DNA from: Dehalococcoidia bacterium
Lineage (GTDB): Bacteria > Chloroflexota > Dehalococcoidia > GIF9 > AB-539-J10
Length of the DNA stretch: 15,480 nucleotides
Assembly: GCA_030603485.1 (NCBI GenBank)
Contig: JAUVXS010000023.1
Coordinates: 1-15,480 of the forward strand
Reading direction: 5' to 3'
The stretch's first letter is position 1. Every line of letters starts with the position of its first letter. The notes beneath the pieces were generated by a model. The model was not told the DNA's origin. It made no database searches and saw only the letters and a list, made by a program, of their open reading frames with translations. Made by a program: the position numbers and the translations under genes. Of the stretch, positions 1 through 6,789 are shown piece after piece.

Positions 1-22
1 TATCTTCTCAATTTCGACGTAC

Positions 23-41
23 AGCAGTATCAATTACTGCT
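23..41. repeat. Perfect hairpin at the FeoB truncation point
   Basis: AGCAGTA (23-29) and TACTGCT (35-41) are exact reverse complements around a 5-nt loop. The second arm runs into the premature TAG of feoB (40-42), and FeoB similarity ends at the same place. It could be a mobile-element or recombination junction, a short terminator-like hairpin without a U tract, or a foldback artefact at a sequence end. Confidence 0.6.
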
Positions 42-1122
42 ACCTTTGTTTGCGGCTCTCCAAAATACGGGTTGCCATAACCGCAGGCACATTACATCCA
101 AAGCCCAGAATAGTGGGGATGATGGCATACCCGTGTAGTCCCAACCGGTGCATTATGGTGTCCATCAATATCGCCAGGCGGGGCAGGTAACCAACATCTT
201 CCAGTATTCCTAATACCAGGTAAAAGGCGACGATATACGGCAACACCGCAGCAAGGGGGATGTAAAATCCAGTGCTGAGCAAACCGAAGGACTGAAAATA
301 GTCAATTTCTCCTCCAATAAGGTTACCTATCAAGACGCTGTGCCACAAACTCTCTGGTCCTAAAGCAAGGCTCAGTTTCATTAGCAACGGGGTCCACAGC
401 CATTCAAAGAGGGGCTCTGCTACATAGCCAGTTATTCCCTCGCCAGCGAATCGGACAAACCAGAAGGTGGCAAAAATGACCAGCAGGGCGATAACTATCC
501 CGCCTACCCGATGACTACTGACATCTTCCAAATTCTCATACCAACGGTGGTGGCGATGGCTCAACGACTGCACCTGGCTCACGATGTCACCCACTCTCGC
601 CCACCGCTCATCACTATTGGAATAAGTACGAGCGTTCTCGGGCACCTTTGCCTCGGGAAGACGCCTGACTAGTTCACCTATTCCCTGTCCGGTAACGCCT
701 GCCGTGGGTACAACTGACACTCCGAGAAGTTCCTCCAGCTTGGCGACATCGATATTTATACCCCGATGCCGGGTATCATCCCACATGTTGAGGGCAACTA
801 TTACTGGAGTCTGTCTCTCCAGCAACTGCAAGGTCAGATTGAGATTTCTCTCCAAATTGGTGGCGTCAACAACATTTATGATTAGGTCTCCATCTTTGAG
901 CATCTCCACAGCTACTTCTTCCGCCTTAGAACCCGGTTCAAGGGTATAGTTGCCGGGGACATCGATAAGCTCAGCTCGCTCCTCTCCCAGCTTCAGATAC
1001 CCTTTGGTGAACCCCACGGTGGTGCCGGGATAGTTGGAAGCGATAATGTGTGTACCGGTCAGTCGAGAACAAAGGGCGCTTTTGCCCACATTGGGATTAC
1101 CCACAAGCAGGATACGCATCAT
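40..1122 (-). CDS. feoB: Ferrous iron transporter FeoB, truncated after the first Gate motif
   Basis: FeoB is a GTPase-coupled inner-membrane Fe(II) permease. The N-terminal G domain is complete: G1 GNPNVGKS at 8-15, Switch I Thr at about 34-35, G3 DVPG at 54-57, G4 NMWD at 112-115, G5-like TAGVTGQG at about 140. A linker and transmembrane segments follow from about residue 205, then the Gate signature GILEDVGYLPR and GFGCNVPAVMATR. The frame stops at TAG right after ESRKQR (residue 360). Full-length FeoB proteins run about 600-800 residues, so the second Gate and the remaining helices are missing. Two more stops lie close in the same frame, so simple readthrough would not restore it. The start directly follows feoA (one-base gap), suggesting translational coupling. 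The stop is 40 bases from the window edge, so a real truncation, a split gene and a sequence-end artefact cannot be told apart here. Confidence 0.93.
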   Translation of the reverse strand: MMRILLVGNPNVGKSALCSRLTGTHIIASNYPGTTVGFTKGYLKLGEERAELIDVPGNYTLEPGSKAEEVAVEMLKDGDLIINVVDATNLERNLNLTLQLLERQTPVIVALNMWDDTRHRGINIDVAKLEELLGVSVVPTAGVTGQGIGELVRRLPEAKVPENARTYSNSDERWARVGDIVSQVQSLSHRHHRWYENLEDVSSHRVGGIVIALLVIFATFWFVRFAGEGITGYVAEPLFEWLWTPLLMKLSLALGPESLWHSVLIGNLIGGEIDYFQSFGLLSTGFYIPLAAVLPYIVAFYLVLGILEDVGYLPRLAILMDTIMHRLGLHGYAIIPTILGFGCNVPAVMATRILESRKQR

Positions 1123-1123
1123 C

Positions 1124-1393
1124 TCAAGAAGCTCGCGATGGATATTTATCTACTTCGACTATTATTTTCCTGGCCATGCCAAAACCAACAGCCACCTGGG
1201 TACTATCCACCTTGAGAGTGATTGGGCCATGAAATAGCGTAGAACTTATCTTGGTCACCTTCTTCCCTGGTCTGATACCCAAAGCATCCAGACGTTGAAC
1301 TAAGCCATGTCCTCCTAGAACTCCAACCATAGTGCCTGTCTGTCCGGTCTTCATCTCGGCCAGGGTCAATTGCTCGTTTTGATACATGCTCAT
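1124..1393 (-). CDS. feoA: FeoA, ferrous iron transport accessory protein
   Basis: A small SH3-like FeoA-family protein of 89 residues, a normal length (about 75-90). Family hallmarks are the LTLAEMKTGQTGTMVGV opening, the GHGLVQRLDALGIRPGKKV middle, and a final strand VAVGFGMARKIIVEV. FeoA acts in the cytoplasm with FeoB to support Fe(II) uptake. The first ATG (1393) has a strong AAGGAAAGG upstream; a second in-frame ATG lies two codons later. The stop is one base from the feoB start, and the gene lies 67 bases downstream of the DtxR-family gene on the same strand. The three are read as one iron operon. Confidence 0.93.
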   Translation of the reverse strand: MSMYQNEQLTLAEMKTGQTGTMVGVLGGHGLVQRLDALGIRPGKKVTKISSTLFHGPITLKVDSTQVAVGFGMARKIIVEVDKYPSRAS

Positions 1394-1414
1394 AGCTTAT
1401 TCCCTTTCCTTGAT

Positions 1415-1434
1415 AAGTTAGCCTTATTTAACTT
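1415..1434. promoter_or_regulatory. Possible second regulator site upstream of feoA
   Basis: AAGTTA (1415-1420) and TAACTT (1429-1434) form an inverted repeat with an 8-base centre, just upstream of the feoA ribosome binding site. The minus strand reads TAAGGCTAA in the middle, reminiscent of DtxR-type half sites. The arms are short and imperfect, so this is a weak candidate for an internal iron operator. Confidence 0.25.
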
Positions 1435-1460
1435 GCCAATTTCAAAAAAATTTGCCGTTT

Positions 1461-1958
1461 TTATTTCTTTTTCTTCACACCTTTGTTCGAGCAATCTTGA
1501 GGGAGCTCTCCATGCTCTAAATAATATTCATACCTGCTGGGGAAATTAGCCCCTCCCAGTGGACAGGCCCCTATGAACTCCACGAATTTTGCCAGCCGCT
1601 CCATACTCAAAGGGCTAATAACGTGCTCAATTTTGCAGGCATCTTCTTCCGCGGTTTCTCGGTTAATGCCCAGAGCTTGCGCAAAAAAACGTGTCAATGC
1701 CTCATGGCGGGAAATAACATCACGGGCAACCTTATCACCTTGGGGAGTGAGCTTTATGTGGCCGTATCTCTCATGCTCCACAAGCTCCTGCTCCGAGAGT
1801 TTTTTCAATGCAGAGGTAACACTCGGCATCCTAACTCCCAGCACGTCGCTAATCTGCTTTACTCTTGCGATTTTCCTTGCACCACCCAGCTTAGCTATCG
1901 CCTCAAGGTAGTCTTCCATGCTGGCAGTCTGGTCTCTTTGCGCCTCTTGTTTTACCAT
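1461..1958 (-). CDS. DtxR/MntR-family metal-dependent transcriptional repressor
   Basis: A two-domain DtxR-family regulator of 165 residues. The winged-helix DNA-binding part covers about 14-75 (SDVLGVRMPSVTSALKKL recognition region, then the wing HIKLTPQGDKVA). The dimerisation and metal-binding part covers about 78-140. Visible metal ligands are D16 and E19 in MEDYLEAI, H85 in SRHEALTRFF, and C108, E111 and H112 in ACKIEH. There is no C-terminal SH3-like domain, and the protein ends in a Lys-rich tail. The start is supported by GGGAGG 10 bases upstream of the ATG. It leads the operon dtxR-feoA-feoB and probably represses it when Fe(II) (or Mn(II)) is plentiful, acting at the palindrome over its own promoter. 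The metal preference is inference. Confidence 0.93.
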   Translation of the reverse strand: MVKQEAQRDQTASMEDYLEAIAKLGGARKIARVKQISDVLGVRMPSVTSALKKLSEQELVEHERYGHIKLTPQGDKVARDVISRHEALTRFFAQALGINRETAEEDACKIEHVISPLSMERLAKFVEFIGACPLGGANFPSRYEYYLEHGELPQDCSNKGVKKKK

Positions 1959-1971
1959 TGCCTGCCTCCCA

Positions 1972-1995
1972 AATTGTTAGACATGTCTAACAATT
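1972..1995. promoter_or_regulatory. Perfect 24-bp palindromic operator of the iron operon
   Basis: Half site AATTGTTAGACA (1972-1983) is followed immediately by its exact reverse complement (1984-1995). The palindrome covers the expected transcription start and the last bases of the -10 box and lies 14-37 bases upstream of the repressor ATG. Position and TTAG...CTAA ends suit a DtxR-family operator; binding is inferred. Confidence 0.85.
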
Positions 1996-2021
1996 ATAAT
2001 TAAAATTATTTCCCCTGTCAA
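1993..2021 (-). promoter_or_regulatory. Consensus sigma-70 promoter of dtxR-feoA-feoB
   Basis: On the minus strand TTGACA (2021 to 2016) is separated by exactly 17 bases from TATAAT (1998 to 1993). Transcription would start near 1986, the centre of the 24-bp palindrome. A perfect promoter masked by a repressor site is a typical arrangement for a tightly repressed metal-uptake operon. Confidence 0.85.
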
Positions 2022-2033
2022 AATCCTCCTTAG

Positions 2034-2141
2034 TAGTGTTCAACAACCCCCGATGTCATTGCGAGTCCCGATTTATCGGGACGAAGCAATCTCAAGGGAT
2101 TGCCACACGGAGTTTACTCTAAGCGGAGGACTCGCAATGAC
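2034..2141. repeat. Palindromic dispersed repeat (MITE/REP-like), copy A
   Basis: Outer arms GTCATTGCGAGTCC (2055-2068) and GGACTCGCAATGAC (2128-2141) are exact reverse complements, 14 bp. Inside the left arm is a second perfect hairpin, GTCCCGAT (2065-2072) with ATCGGGAC (2075-2082). AGTGTTCA is found just outside at about 2034, as in the related copy near 6.8-6.9 kb. No coding potential was recognised. This is a non-autonomous dispersed repeat by appearance. Confidence 0.7.
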
Positions 2142-2198
2142 GGACGCAGAGTCAGTAAATAAGCTCCTTCTTGGGTCTCTACAGCGGGTGTTTAGAAA

Positions 2199-2250
2199 CG
2201 TAGTGCAAGGCTTTAGCCTCGTGCTGCACGGCCCTGAAGGGTCGCACTAC
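2199..2250. repeat. Three-way-junction palindromic repeat
   Basis: An outer stem GTAGTGC (2200-2206) / GCACTAC (2244-2250) encloses two inner hairpins: AGGCT-TT-AGCCT (2208-2219) and CCCT-GA-AGGG (2232-2241). The transcript or single strand would fold into a three-way junction. It differs from the neighbouring palindromic repeat and is followed by about 100 bases without recognisable content before tRNA-Pro. Confidence 0.6.
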
Positions 2251-2351
2251 AAAATTTGGAGGTGAAAAATTCCCCCAATAGCCAACACAAATCTCAGTCT
2301 AAAGCCAGAGCAAAATCAAATAACCTGCTACAAAATGGAAGCGGTTTACTC

Positions 2352-2427
2352 TGGTCGGGGTGAGAGGATTTGAACCTCCGACCTCATGGTCCCAAACCAT
2401 GCGCGCTAACCACTGCGCCACACCCCG
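2352..2427 (-). tRNA. tRNA-Pro (anticodon TGG)
   Basis: A full cloverleaf on the minus strand: acceptor CGGGGTG pairs with CACCCCG, D arm GCGC...GCGC, anticodon stem CATGG/CCATG with loop TTTGGGA (anticodon TGG, reads CCA), and T arm with TTCAAAT loop. The C1-G72 pair is typical for bacterial tRNA-Pro. Discriminator A and CCA are encoded (2355 to 2352). It lies downstream of the por operon on the same strand. Confidence 0.95.
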
Positions 2428-2441
2428 TGTTTCCCCAACTC

Positions 2442-2543
2442 CTAATCCACCTCTTCCAGTGCCACCAATGGAGGATCATCAGTGATAGTCAGTATAGCAT
2501 GGTTTTTGTTTGCCACTCCCTTAAAGCCAATGTCAATCTTCAA
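2442..2543 (-). CDS. Possible 33-residue small protein overlapping the end of porB
   Basis: A short open frame starts at TTG (2543) overlapping the porB TGA by four bases (TTGA) and ends with TAG at 2442. It reads LKIDIGFKGVANKNHAILTI followed by TDDPPLVALEEVD, which has a balanced, protein-like composition. The coupled overlap resembles the other junctions of the por operon. Against it: no Shine-Dalgarno is evident, the start is TTG, and the length is close to what chance allows. I do not recognise a family. Confidence 0.3.
   Translation of the reverse strand: MKIDIGFKGVANKNHAILTITDDPPLVALEEVD
2491..2499 (-). promoter_or_regulatory. Possible extended -10 promoter for tRNA-Pro
   Basis: The minus strand reads TGCTATACT, an extended -10 pattern (TG-N-TATACT), with an expected start near 2484, about 57 bases before the tRNA. 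No good -35 box is seen. It lies inside the possible 33-residue frame. Confidence 0.3.
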
Positions 2544-3475
2544 GCCGGAAGAGCCGCTACCTTTGCCTTGAGTTTAGCATATTCCTCGTTCACGTGCTCT
2601 TGAATCTTCTCTATCTCCTCACCCAGCAAATGACGGAAACGCCCCTGTAGCTTTAAATACTCCTCAACCGGTTTAAGCTTAGACCGGTCAACATTTAATT
2701 TATACCGGCCATTCTCTACTTCGTAGAGAGGAAAAATGCCTGTCTCTACGGCAAGCCGACCTATTTCAATGGCTAAATCACTGGCGTGCCTCCAACCTGT
2801 GGGGCAAGGAGAGAATATATGGACATAAGCTGGCCCTTTGACTTCCCCGCCCTTCTTAACCTTGTTCATCAAATCAAACGGATAGCTGGGACATGCTGTG
2901 GCTACGTAAGGTATGTTATGAGCGACAGCAATTTCAGCCATGTTCTTCTTCCAGGTAGTCTGGCCAATGCTAAACTTGCCTGCAGGTGCTGTGGTAGTCG
3001 AGGCTCCGTAAGGTGTAGCACTCGACCTCTGGATACCGGTATTCATATATGCTTCGTTATCAAAACAGAGATATAAGAAGTCGTGGTTTCTTTCGAACGC
3101 CCCGGATAGAGCTTGTATTCCTATATCGCTTGTCCCTCCATCTCCAGCTACAGCCACACATTTAATATCCCTCTCAGGTATCCTGCCCTTTTCCCTCAAA
3201 ATCTTTAACCCTGCTTCTATGCCCGAAACTGTAGCAGCGACATTCTCAAACAACGTATGCATCCAGGGAACCCTCCACGAGGTGACAGGAAGTGGCGAAG
3301 TGCAGACTTCTATGCACCCGGTAGCATTGGCAATTATTACATTCCTTCCCAGAGCTTTGCAGGCGAGTCTTAATGCCAGAACTTCACCGCAGCCACTACA
3401 AAAACTATGTCCCTCAGCGACAAACTCTTCTGTGGTCACAAGATTTTTGCCAAATTTTATGAATTTCTCCTTCAT
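2540..3475 (-). CDS. porB: Pyruvate:ferredoxin oxidoreductase (pyruvate synthase), beta subunit
   Basis: PorB carries the thiamine-diphosphate (TPP) site and the proximal [4Fe-4S] cluster of the four-subunit enzyme that interconverts pyruvate + CoA and acetyl-CoA + CO2 with ferredoxin. Counting from the GTG at 3481, the TPP motif is GDGG at 113-116 through DNEAYMNTGIQ at 141-151. Cluster cysteines are C28 and C31 (FCSGCGE), C56 (TGCIEV) and C226 (SPCPTGW). The annotated start is ATG 3475 because GGGAG sits at ideal distance. The alternative GTG at 3481 overlaps the porA stop (GTGA), but its Shine-Dalgarno would be too close. About 311 residues is a normal length. It is the last solid gene of porG-porD-porA-porB. 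Confidence 0.94.
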   Translation of the reverse strand: MKEKFIKFGKNLVTTEEFVAEGHSFCSGCGEVLALRLACKALGRNVIIANATGCIEVCTSPLPVTSWRVPWMHTLFENVAATVSGIEAGLKILREKGRIPERDIKCVAVAGDGGTSDIGIQALSGAFERNHDFLYLCFDNEAYMNTGIQRSSATPYGASTTTAPAGKFSIGQTTWKKNMAEIAVAHNIPYVATACPSYPFDLMNKVKKGGEVKGPAYVHIFSPCPTGWRHASDLAIEIGRLAVETGIFPLYEVENGRYKLNVDRSKLKPVEEYLKLQGRFRHLLGEEIEKIQEHVNEEYAKLKAKVAALPA

Positions 3476-3477
3476 TT

Positions 3478-4674
3478 TCACTCCCTTATGTCTGTTACTT
3501 CGCCCCTTATACCCACTGTCTCAAATAATTCCTGTGAGCCCTTTTCCGCGACTTCCCTGCCACGGTCAATAACATACTCAAAATCTTCTACCGACATGTC
3601 TCTTCCACCCAAACCACCTATAAAACTCACAACCCTCGGCCTCTCCTTGTGATTATACAAGGCTGACCTGATTTCGGAGGAAACAGGGCCACCCGGGCCT
3701 CCAAAGGATATACATCGGTCAAAGACGATAAGAATCTCGGCATTCTTCACCGCCTGGCGAAGTTCCTCTAATGGGAAAGGCCTCCAAAGACGCAAGTTGA
3801 TAAGCCCGACAGATTCTCTCTTGTTCTGTTTTATATCTATGGCAATCTTTGCTGTCTCACTAAAACTTCCCATGGTCAGAAGCAACGTTTTGGCTTCTTC
3901 TGTTCGATAGGGCTCGACGGGGTGATAATAGCGACCAAATATATCCCCAAATTCTTCAAACCCTTGAATTATCACTGTCTTGGATTTCCTGAGGGCCATC
4001 TCCTGAGCCATCTTTGTCTCCGAATATATGTCGGGGGGACCGAAAGCCCCGTGGGTTGTTGGTTTATCGGGATCCAAAACAAAAGGATAGTGAAATCTGG
4101 GGAGAAATCTATCCACTTCTTCTTGTTCTGGCAGAATAACTGGCTCTGTTACATGAGTGAGGTGAAATCCATCTAAATGAACCATGACCGGAAAAAGAAC
4201 TCCCGGGGCCTCACCGACACGAAAGGCCCAAAGGGTCATGTCAAATGCCTCCTGGCTATTCTGGCAGAATACCTGAATCCAGCCAGTGTCCCGGCTACCC
4301 ATGGCATCGGAGTGGTCTCCCCAAATACTCAATGGTGCGGACAAAGCTCGGTTGGCCACCGTCATAATCACTGGTAGTCGCATGGATGAAGCAACATACA
4401 AGACATTGTGCATATATTCCAATCCTGGACCCCCAGTAGCAGTGAAAGTCCTTGCCCCTACCGCGGCAGCTCCAAGGCAAGCACTCATGGCCGAATGTTC
4501 CGACTCCACAGGCATATAGGCAGCGTTCAGTTCACCATCAGCCACCATCTCGGCAAGCCTTTCAGGAATGTGCGTCTGGGGTGTTATGGGATAAGCAGCA
4601 ATGACATCCACGTCAGCCATTCTGGCTGCCTCGGCAGCAGCATGTGAGGCCTCTAACCCTATTCTTTTACTCAT
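3478..4674 (-). CDS. porA: Pyruvate:ferredoxin oxidoreductase, alpha subunit
   Basis: PorA of 398 residues contributes the other half of the TPP/pyruvate site. It opens with YPITPQT at 28-34, whose Thr at 31 matches the substrate-contacting Thr of the family. E57 in PVESEHSA fits the TPP-activating glutamate, TGGPGLEYM follows at 80-88, and an Arg lies in ANRAL at about 109. Domain II (about residues 255-398) includes the glycine-rich SFGGPGGPVSSEIRSAL. Start ATG 4674 overlaps the porD stop (ATGA), with GGAGGAAG inside the end of porD as the ribosome site. The related 2-oxoisovalerate oxidoreductase is hard to exclude from motifs alone; pyruvate is the more likely substrate. Confidence 0.93.
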   Translation of the reverse strand: MSKRIGLEASHAAAEAARMADVDVIAAYPITPQTHIPERLAEMVADGELNAAYMPVESEHSAMSACLGAAAVGARTFTATGGPGLEYMHNVLYVASSMRLPVIMTVANRALSAPLSIWGDHSDAMGSRDTGWIQVFCQNSQEAFDMTLWAFRVGEAPGVLFPVMVHLDGFHLTHVTEPVILPEQEEVDRFLPRFHYPFVLDPDKPTTHGAFGPPDIYSETKMAQEMALRKSKTVIIQGFEEFGDIFGRYYHPVEPYRTEEAKTLLLTMGSFSETAKIAIDIKQNKRESVGLINLRLWRPFPLEELRQAVKNAEILIVFDRCISFGGPGGPVSSEIRSALYNHKERPRVVSFIGGLGGRDMSVEDFEYVIDRGREVAEKGSQELFETVGIRGEVTDIRE

Positions 4675-4979
4675 TTTTCTTCCTCCTCTATCATAGTTAT
4701 AGCTTCCTTAGGACACACACTGGCACAAATGCCACACCCCTTACAGTAAAAAGGATCAGGCTCATAATACCCATCCTCAAGAAGTTCGACAGCTGCATCA
4801 GGACAATAGAGCCAACACAAGCCACACTTGTTGCATTTTTCCCTATCCACCACAGGCCTTTGGGATCTCCAATCACCTGTCCTTCGCAAGGCAGCACTGC
4901 CCACTTCTGTAACTATATTGCCAACTTCTATGTCTCTCCAGGTAAAATCAGGTCCCGTTTTTAGCCTTTTCTCCGTCAT
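4671..4979 (-). CDS. porD: Pyruvate:ferredoxin oxidoreductase, delta subunit (2x[4Fe-4S] ferredoxin)
   Basis: A 102-residue ferredoxin-like subunit with two CxxCxxCxxxCP motifs: C49, C52, C55, C59 and C79, C82, C85, C89. The N-terminal extension with TGDWRSQRPVVD just before cluster I is typical of PorD. It passes electrons from the TPP/PorB cluster to external ferredoxin. It lies three bases after porG and overlaps porA by four bases (ATGA), fixing it inside the por operon. Confidence 0.95.
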   Translation of the reverse strand: MTEKRLKTGPDFTWRDIEVGNIVTEVGSAALRRTGDWRSQRPVVDREKCNKCGLCWLYCPDAAVELLEDGYYEPDPFYCKGCGICASVCPKEAITMIEEEEK

Positions 4980-4982
4980 TTC

Positions 4983-5540
4983 TTACTCCTTTATTACAGT
5001 CTCCTTGTAAGCTCTTTTCATGGCTTCGATATTTCCCTTAGCCCGCGCCCCAAAGCGCTCCTGCAATTGCTCAACTAAAGATTCCATCCTGACTGCCTTA
5101 GTAACTTTTAGCAGTGCGCCTATCATAGCGGTGTTGGTGATAGGCATACCGATGGTTTCTCTGGCGATTATTGTAGCGTTAACTGTAGCTACAGGCCATC
5201 TATAGCCAAATTCAGACTTCAGTTCGGCGGGCGATTTTCTGGAATTAATTATGATTTTGCCATTCTCCTTGAGCCCCGAGGTCACGTCAACTGCGTGCAA
5301 CAACCCCGGGTCGAGCACAGCCACTATATCAGGTTCATAGATAACTGTCCTGGTCCTGATAAATTCATCGCTTATCCTCAGAAAAGCAAGGACAGGTGCT
5401 CCCCTCCTTTCAGGCCCAAAGCTAGGGAACGACTGAGCATATCTTCCTTCGCTTATAGCAGCGCGGGCAACTAGCTCCGCCGAAGTCACCGCTCCCAGCC
5501 CTCCTCTGCCATGCCATCTTACTTCAAGAAGCTCAGCCAT
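4983..5540 (-). CDS. porG: Pyruvate:ferredoxin oxidoreductase, gamma subunit
   Basis: PorG of 185 residues, the usual length of about 180-190. It begins MAELLEVRWHGRGGLGAVTS, with the glycine-rich start of the family, then YAQSFPSFGPERRGAPVLAF, and VDVTSGLKENGKIIINS in the core. The ATG at 5540 is chosen because AGGAGG sits 9 bases upstream. An upstream extension of the open frame (to 5594) would run into tRNA-Arg and is not credible. It is the first gene of porGDAB, 25 bases after the tRNA. Confidence 0.94.
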   Translation of the reverse strand: MAELLEVRWHGRGGLGAVTSAELVARAAISEGRYAQSFPSFGPERRGAPVLAFLRISDEFIRTRTVIYEPDIVAVLDPGLLHAVDVTSGLKENGKIIINSRKSPAELKSEFGYRWPVATVNATIIARETIGMPITNTAMIGALLKVTKAVRMESLVEQLQERFGARAKGNIEAMKRAYKETVIKE

Positions 5541-5565
5541 AATGTAAAACCTCCTAATTACAAAT

Positions 5566-5637
5566 TGCCCCTGAAGGGACTCGAACCCTTGCACCTGGCT
5601 CCGGAGGCCAGCGCTCTATCCTCTGAGCTACAGGGGC
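5566..5637 (-). tRNA. tRNA-Arg (anticodon CCG)
   Basis: Minus-strand cloverleaf: acceptor GCCCCTG with CAGGGGC, D arm GCTC...GAGC, anticodon stem CTGGC/GCCAG with loop CTCCGGA (anticodon CCG, reads CGG), T arm AAGGG-TTCGAGT-CCCTT, discriminator A. CCA is not encoded, unlike the other tRNAs here. It lies 49 bases after the exchanger gene and 25 before porG on the same strand, so porG may be expressed from a transcript that also carries the tRNA. Confidence 0.95.
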
Positions 5638-5686
5638 TACGCTTTACTTTATCTCAAAAAGCAGACATTTAGTGTGCCACAATTTA

Positions 5687-6694
5687 TCACAAACCCGTGC
5701 TTGATGTAAATAAGAGATAAGCACCAAGAATATAGAGCATGATTAAGGCAGGGGCATACCAGCTAGCTACCCGAAAAATTTTACGGTTTTGCCGAAACCT
5801 CAGCCCGGCAATAACCAGAAGGCTCATCATCACTGCCACGGAGGCAATAATAAGATGACCACTTGATACTGAGGAAAGAATAAATCCTTGACCATGGGCA
5901 AGGTCAATCGGGGCAATTATAGCAATATCGAGCATATTGGCGCCTAATATATCAGCCACTGCCAAATCTACGGCACCCAGACGGAGGGCACTAACAGCAA
6001 CCACTAACTCCGGTGCCGAGGTGGTAATCGCCAGAAATAAAGTCCCGACAAAGGTGCCGCCCCAACCGGTAGCCTCACTGATTTCATCGCCAATAAACGA
6101 CAGCCATATTCCAGCAGCAATTATTGCTGCTGCCGCCAGAGCAAACCTGACGTACACCGTTCTTGTAGTAAACTTATCATATTGGGGGGAGGTAGTTGGA
6201 GCATCATACGATCGCTGTTTACGTTCGCGGCGGAATATCCACCACATTCCCAGCAAATACAGTATAATAATAACAATACTTGGGATGCCCACCCAGCCCG
6301 AGGCTAAAAAGGAAAACCTGCCACCGGCGATTATGCCTGCGGCAGCAATGGCAATGAGCAATGCTCCCCAGCCAGCCGTTGCCACATGCCTCGGGCTTGC
6401 CACGGATAAAACCGGGGTACGCGAGTGGAGAATATCCAGTAAAGCCAGGATAGAGAGATTGAAACAGCAACTTCCCAGAAGCGTGCCCAGAGCTAAATCA
6501 GCCGAGTGAACCAGTGCTACAGAACTGACTGAAGTGACCAGTTCCGGCATGGTGGTAATAGCAGCAATAAGCACCAGCCCTACCCATATCCGCCCCAAGC
6601 CCGTCTTCTCGGCGATAGCATCCCCATACTGAGCTAGCTTCGTTCCGGCAAATAAGATAATGACCAGACAAAGAACGAACTTCAACCAAACCAA
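5687..6694 (-). CDS. CaCA-family Na+/Ca2+ exchanger-like membrane antiporter
   Basis: A 335-residue protein with about ten hydrophobic segments and the two inverted alpha repeats of the Ca2+:cation antiporter superfamily. Repeat 1 has AAITTMPELVTSVSSV and GTLLGSCCFNLSILALLDI; repeat 2 has AITTSAPELVVAVSAL and ADILGANMLDIAII. The acidic residues in both xPEL motifs are the family's cation ligands. Between the repeats is a short charged loop (about 155-175), so it is of the compact prokaryotic type. The start is TTG at 6694, supported by AGGAG six bases upstream. In repeat 1, GSCCFN replaces the common GSNxxN. Likely role: export of Ca2+ or another divalent cation driven by Na+ or H+; the ion is not decidable from sequence. 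Confidence 0.88.
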   Translation of the reverse strand: MVWLKFVLCLVIILFAGTKLAQYGDAIAEKTGLGRIWVGLVLIAAITTMPELVTSVSSVALVHSADLALGTLLGSCCFNLSILALLDILHSRTPVLSVASPRHVATAGWGALLIAIAAAGIIAGGRFSFLASGWVGIPSIVIIILYLLGMWWIFRRERKQRSYDAPTTSPQYDKFTTRTVYVRFALAAAAIIAAGIWLSFIGDEISEATGWGGTFVGTLFLAITTSAPELVVAVSALRLGAVDLAVADILGANMLDIAIIAPIDLAHGQGFILSSVSSGHLIIASVAVMMSLLVIAGLRFRQNRKIFRVASWYAPALIMLYILGAYLLFTSSTGL

Positions 6695-6789
6695 AGGCGG
6701 CTCCTGAAGTTAATCAAAGTAGGGCAATCATACTACATAGGAGGGAAGTCCGCCAAGCACCGTCAAACGAGACTGTTTAATAGCATTCC

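Noticed and set aside
2034..2250. CRISPR array
   Set aside because: The repeats are inverted palindromes of different types, not direct repeats with regular spacers.
5541..5594. Longer porG start reaching 5594
   Set aside because: It would overlap tRNA-Arg and lacks a ribosome site; the ATG at 5540 has AGGAGG and matches the family start.
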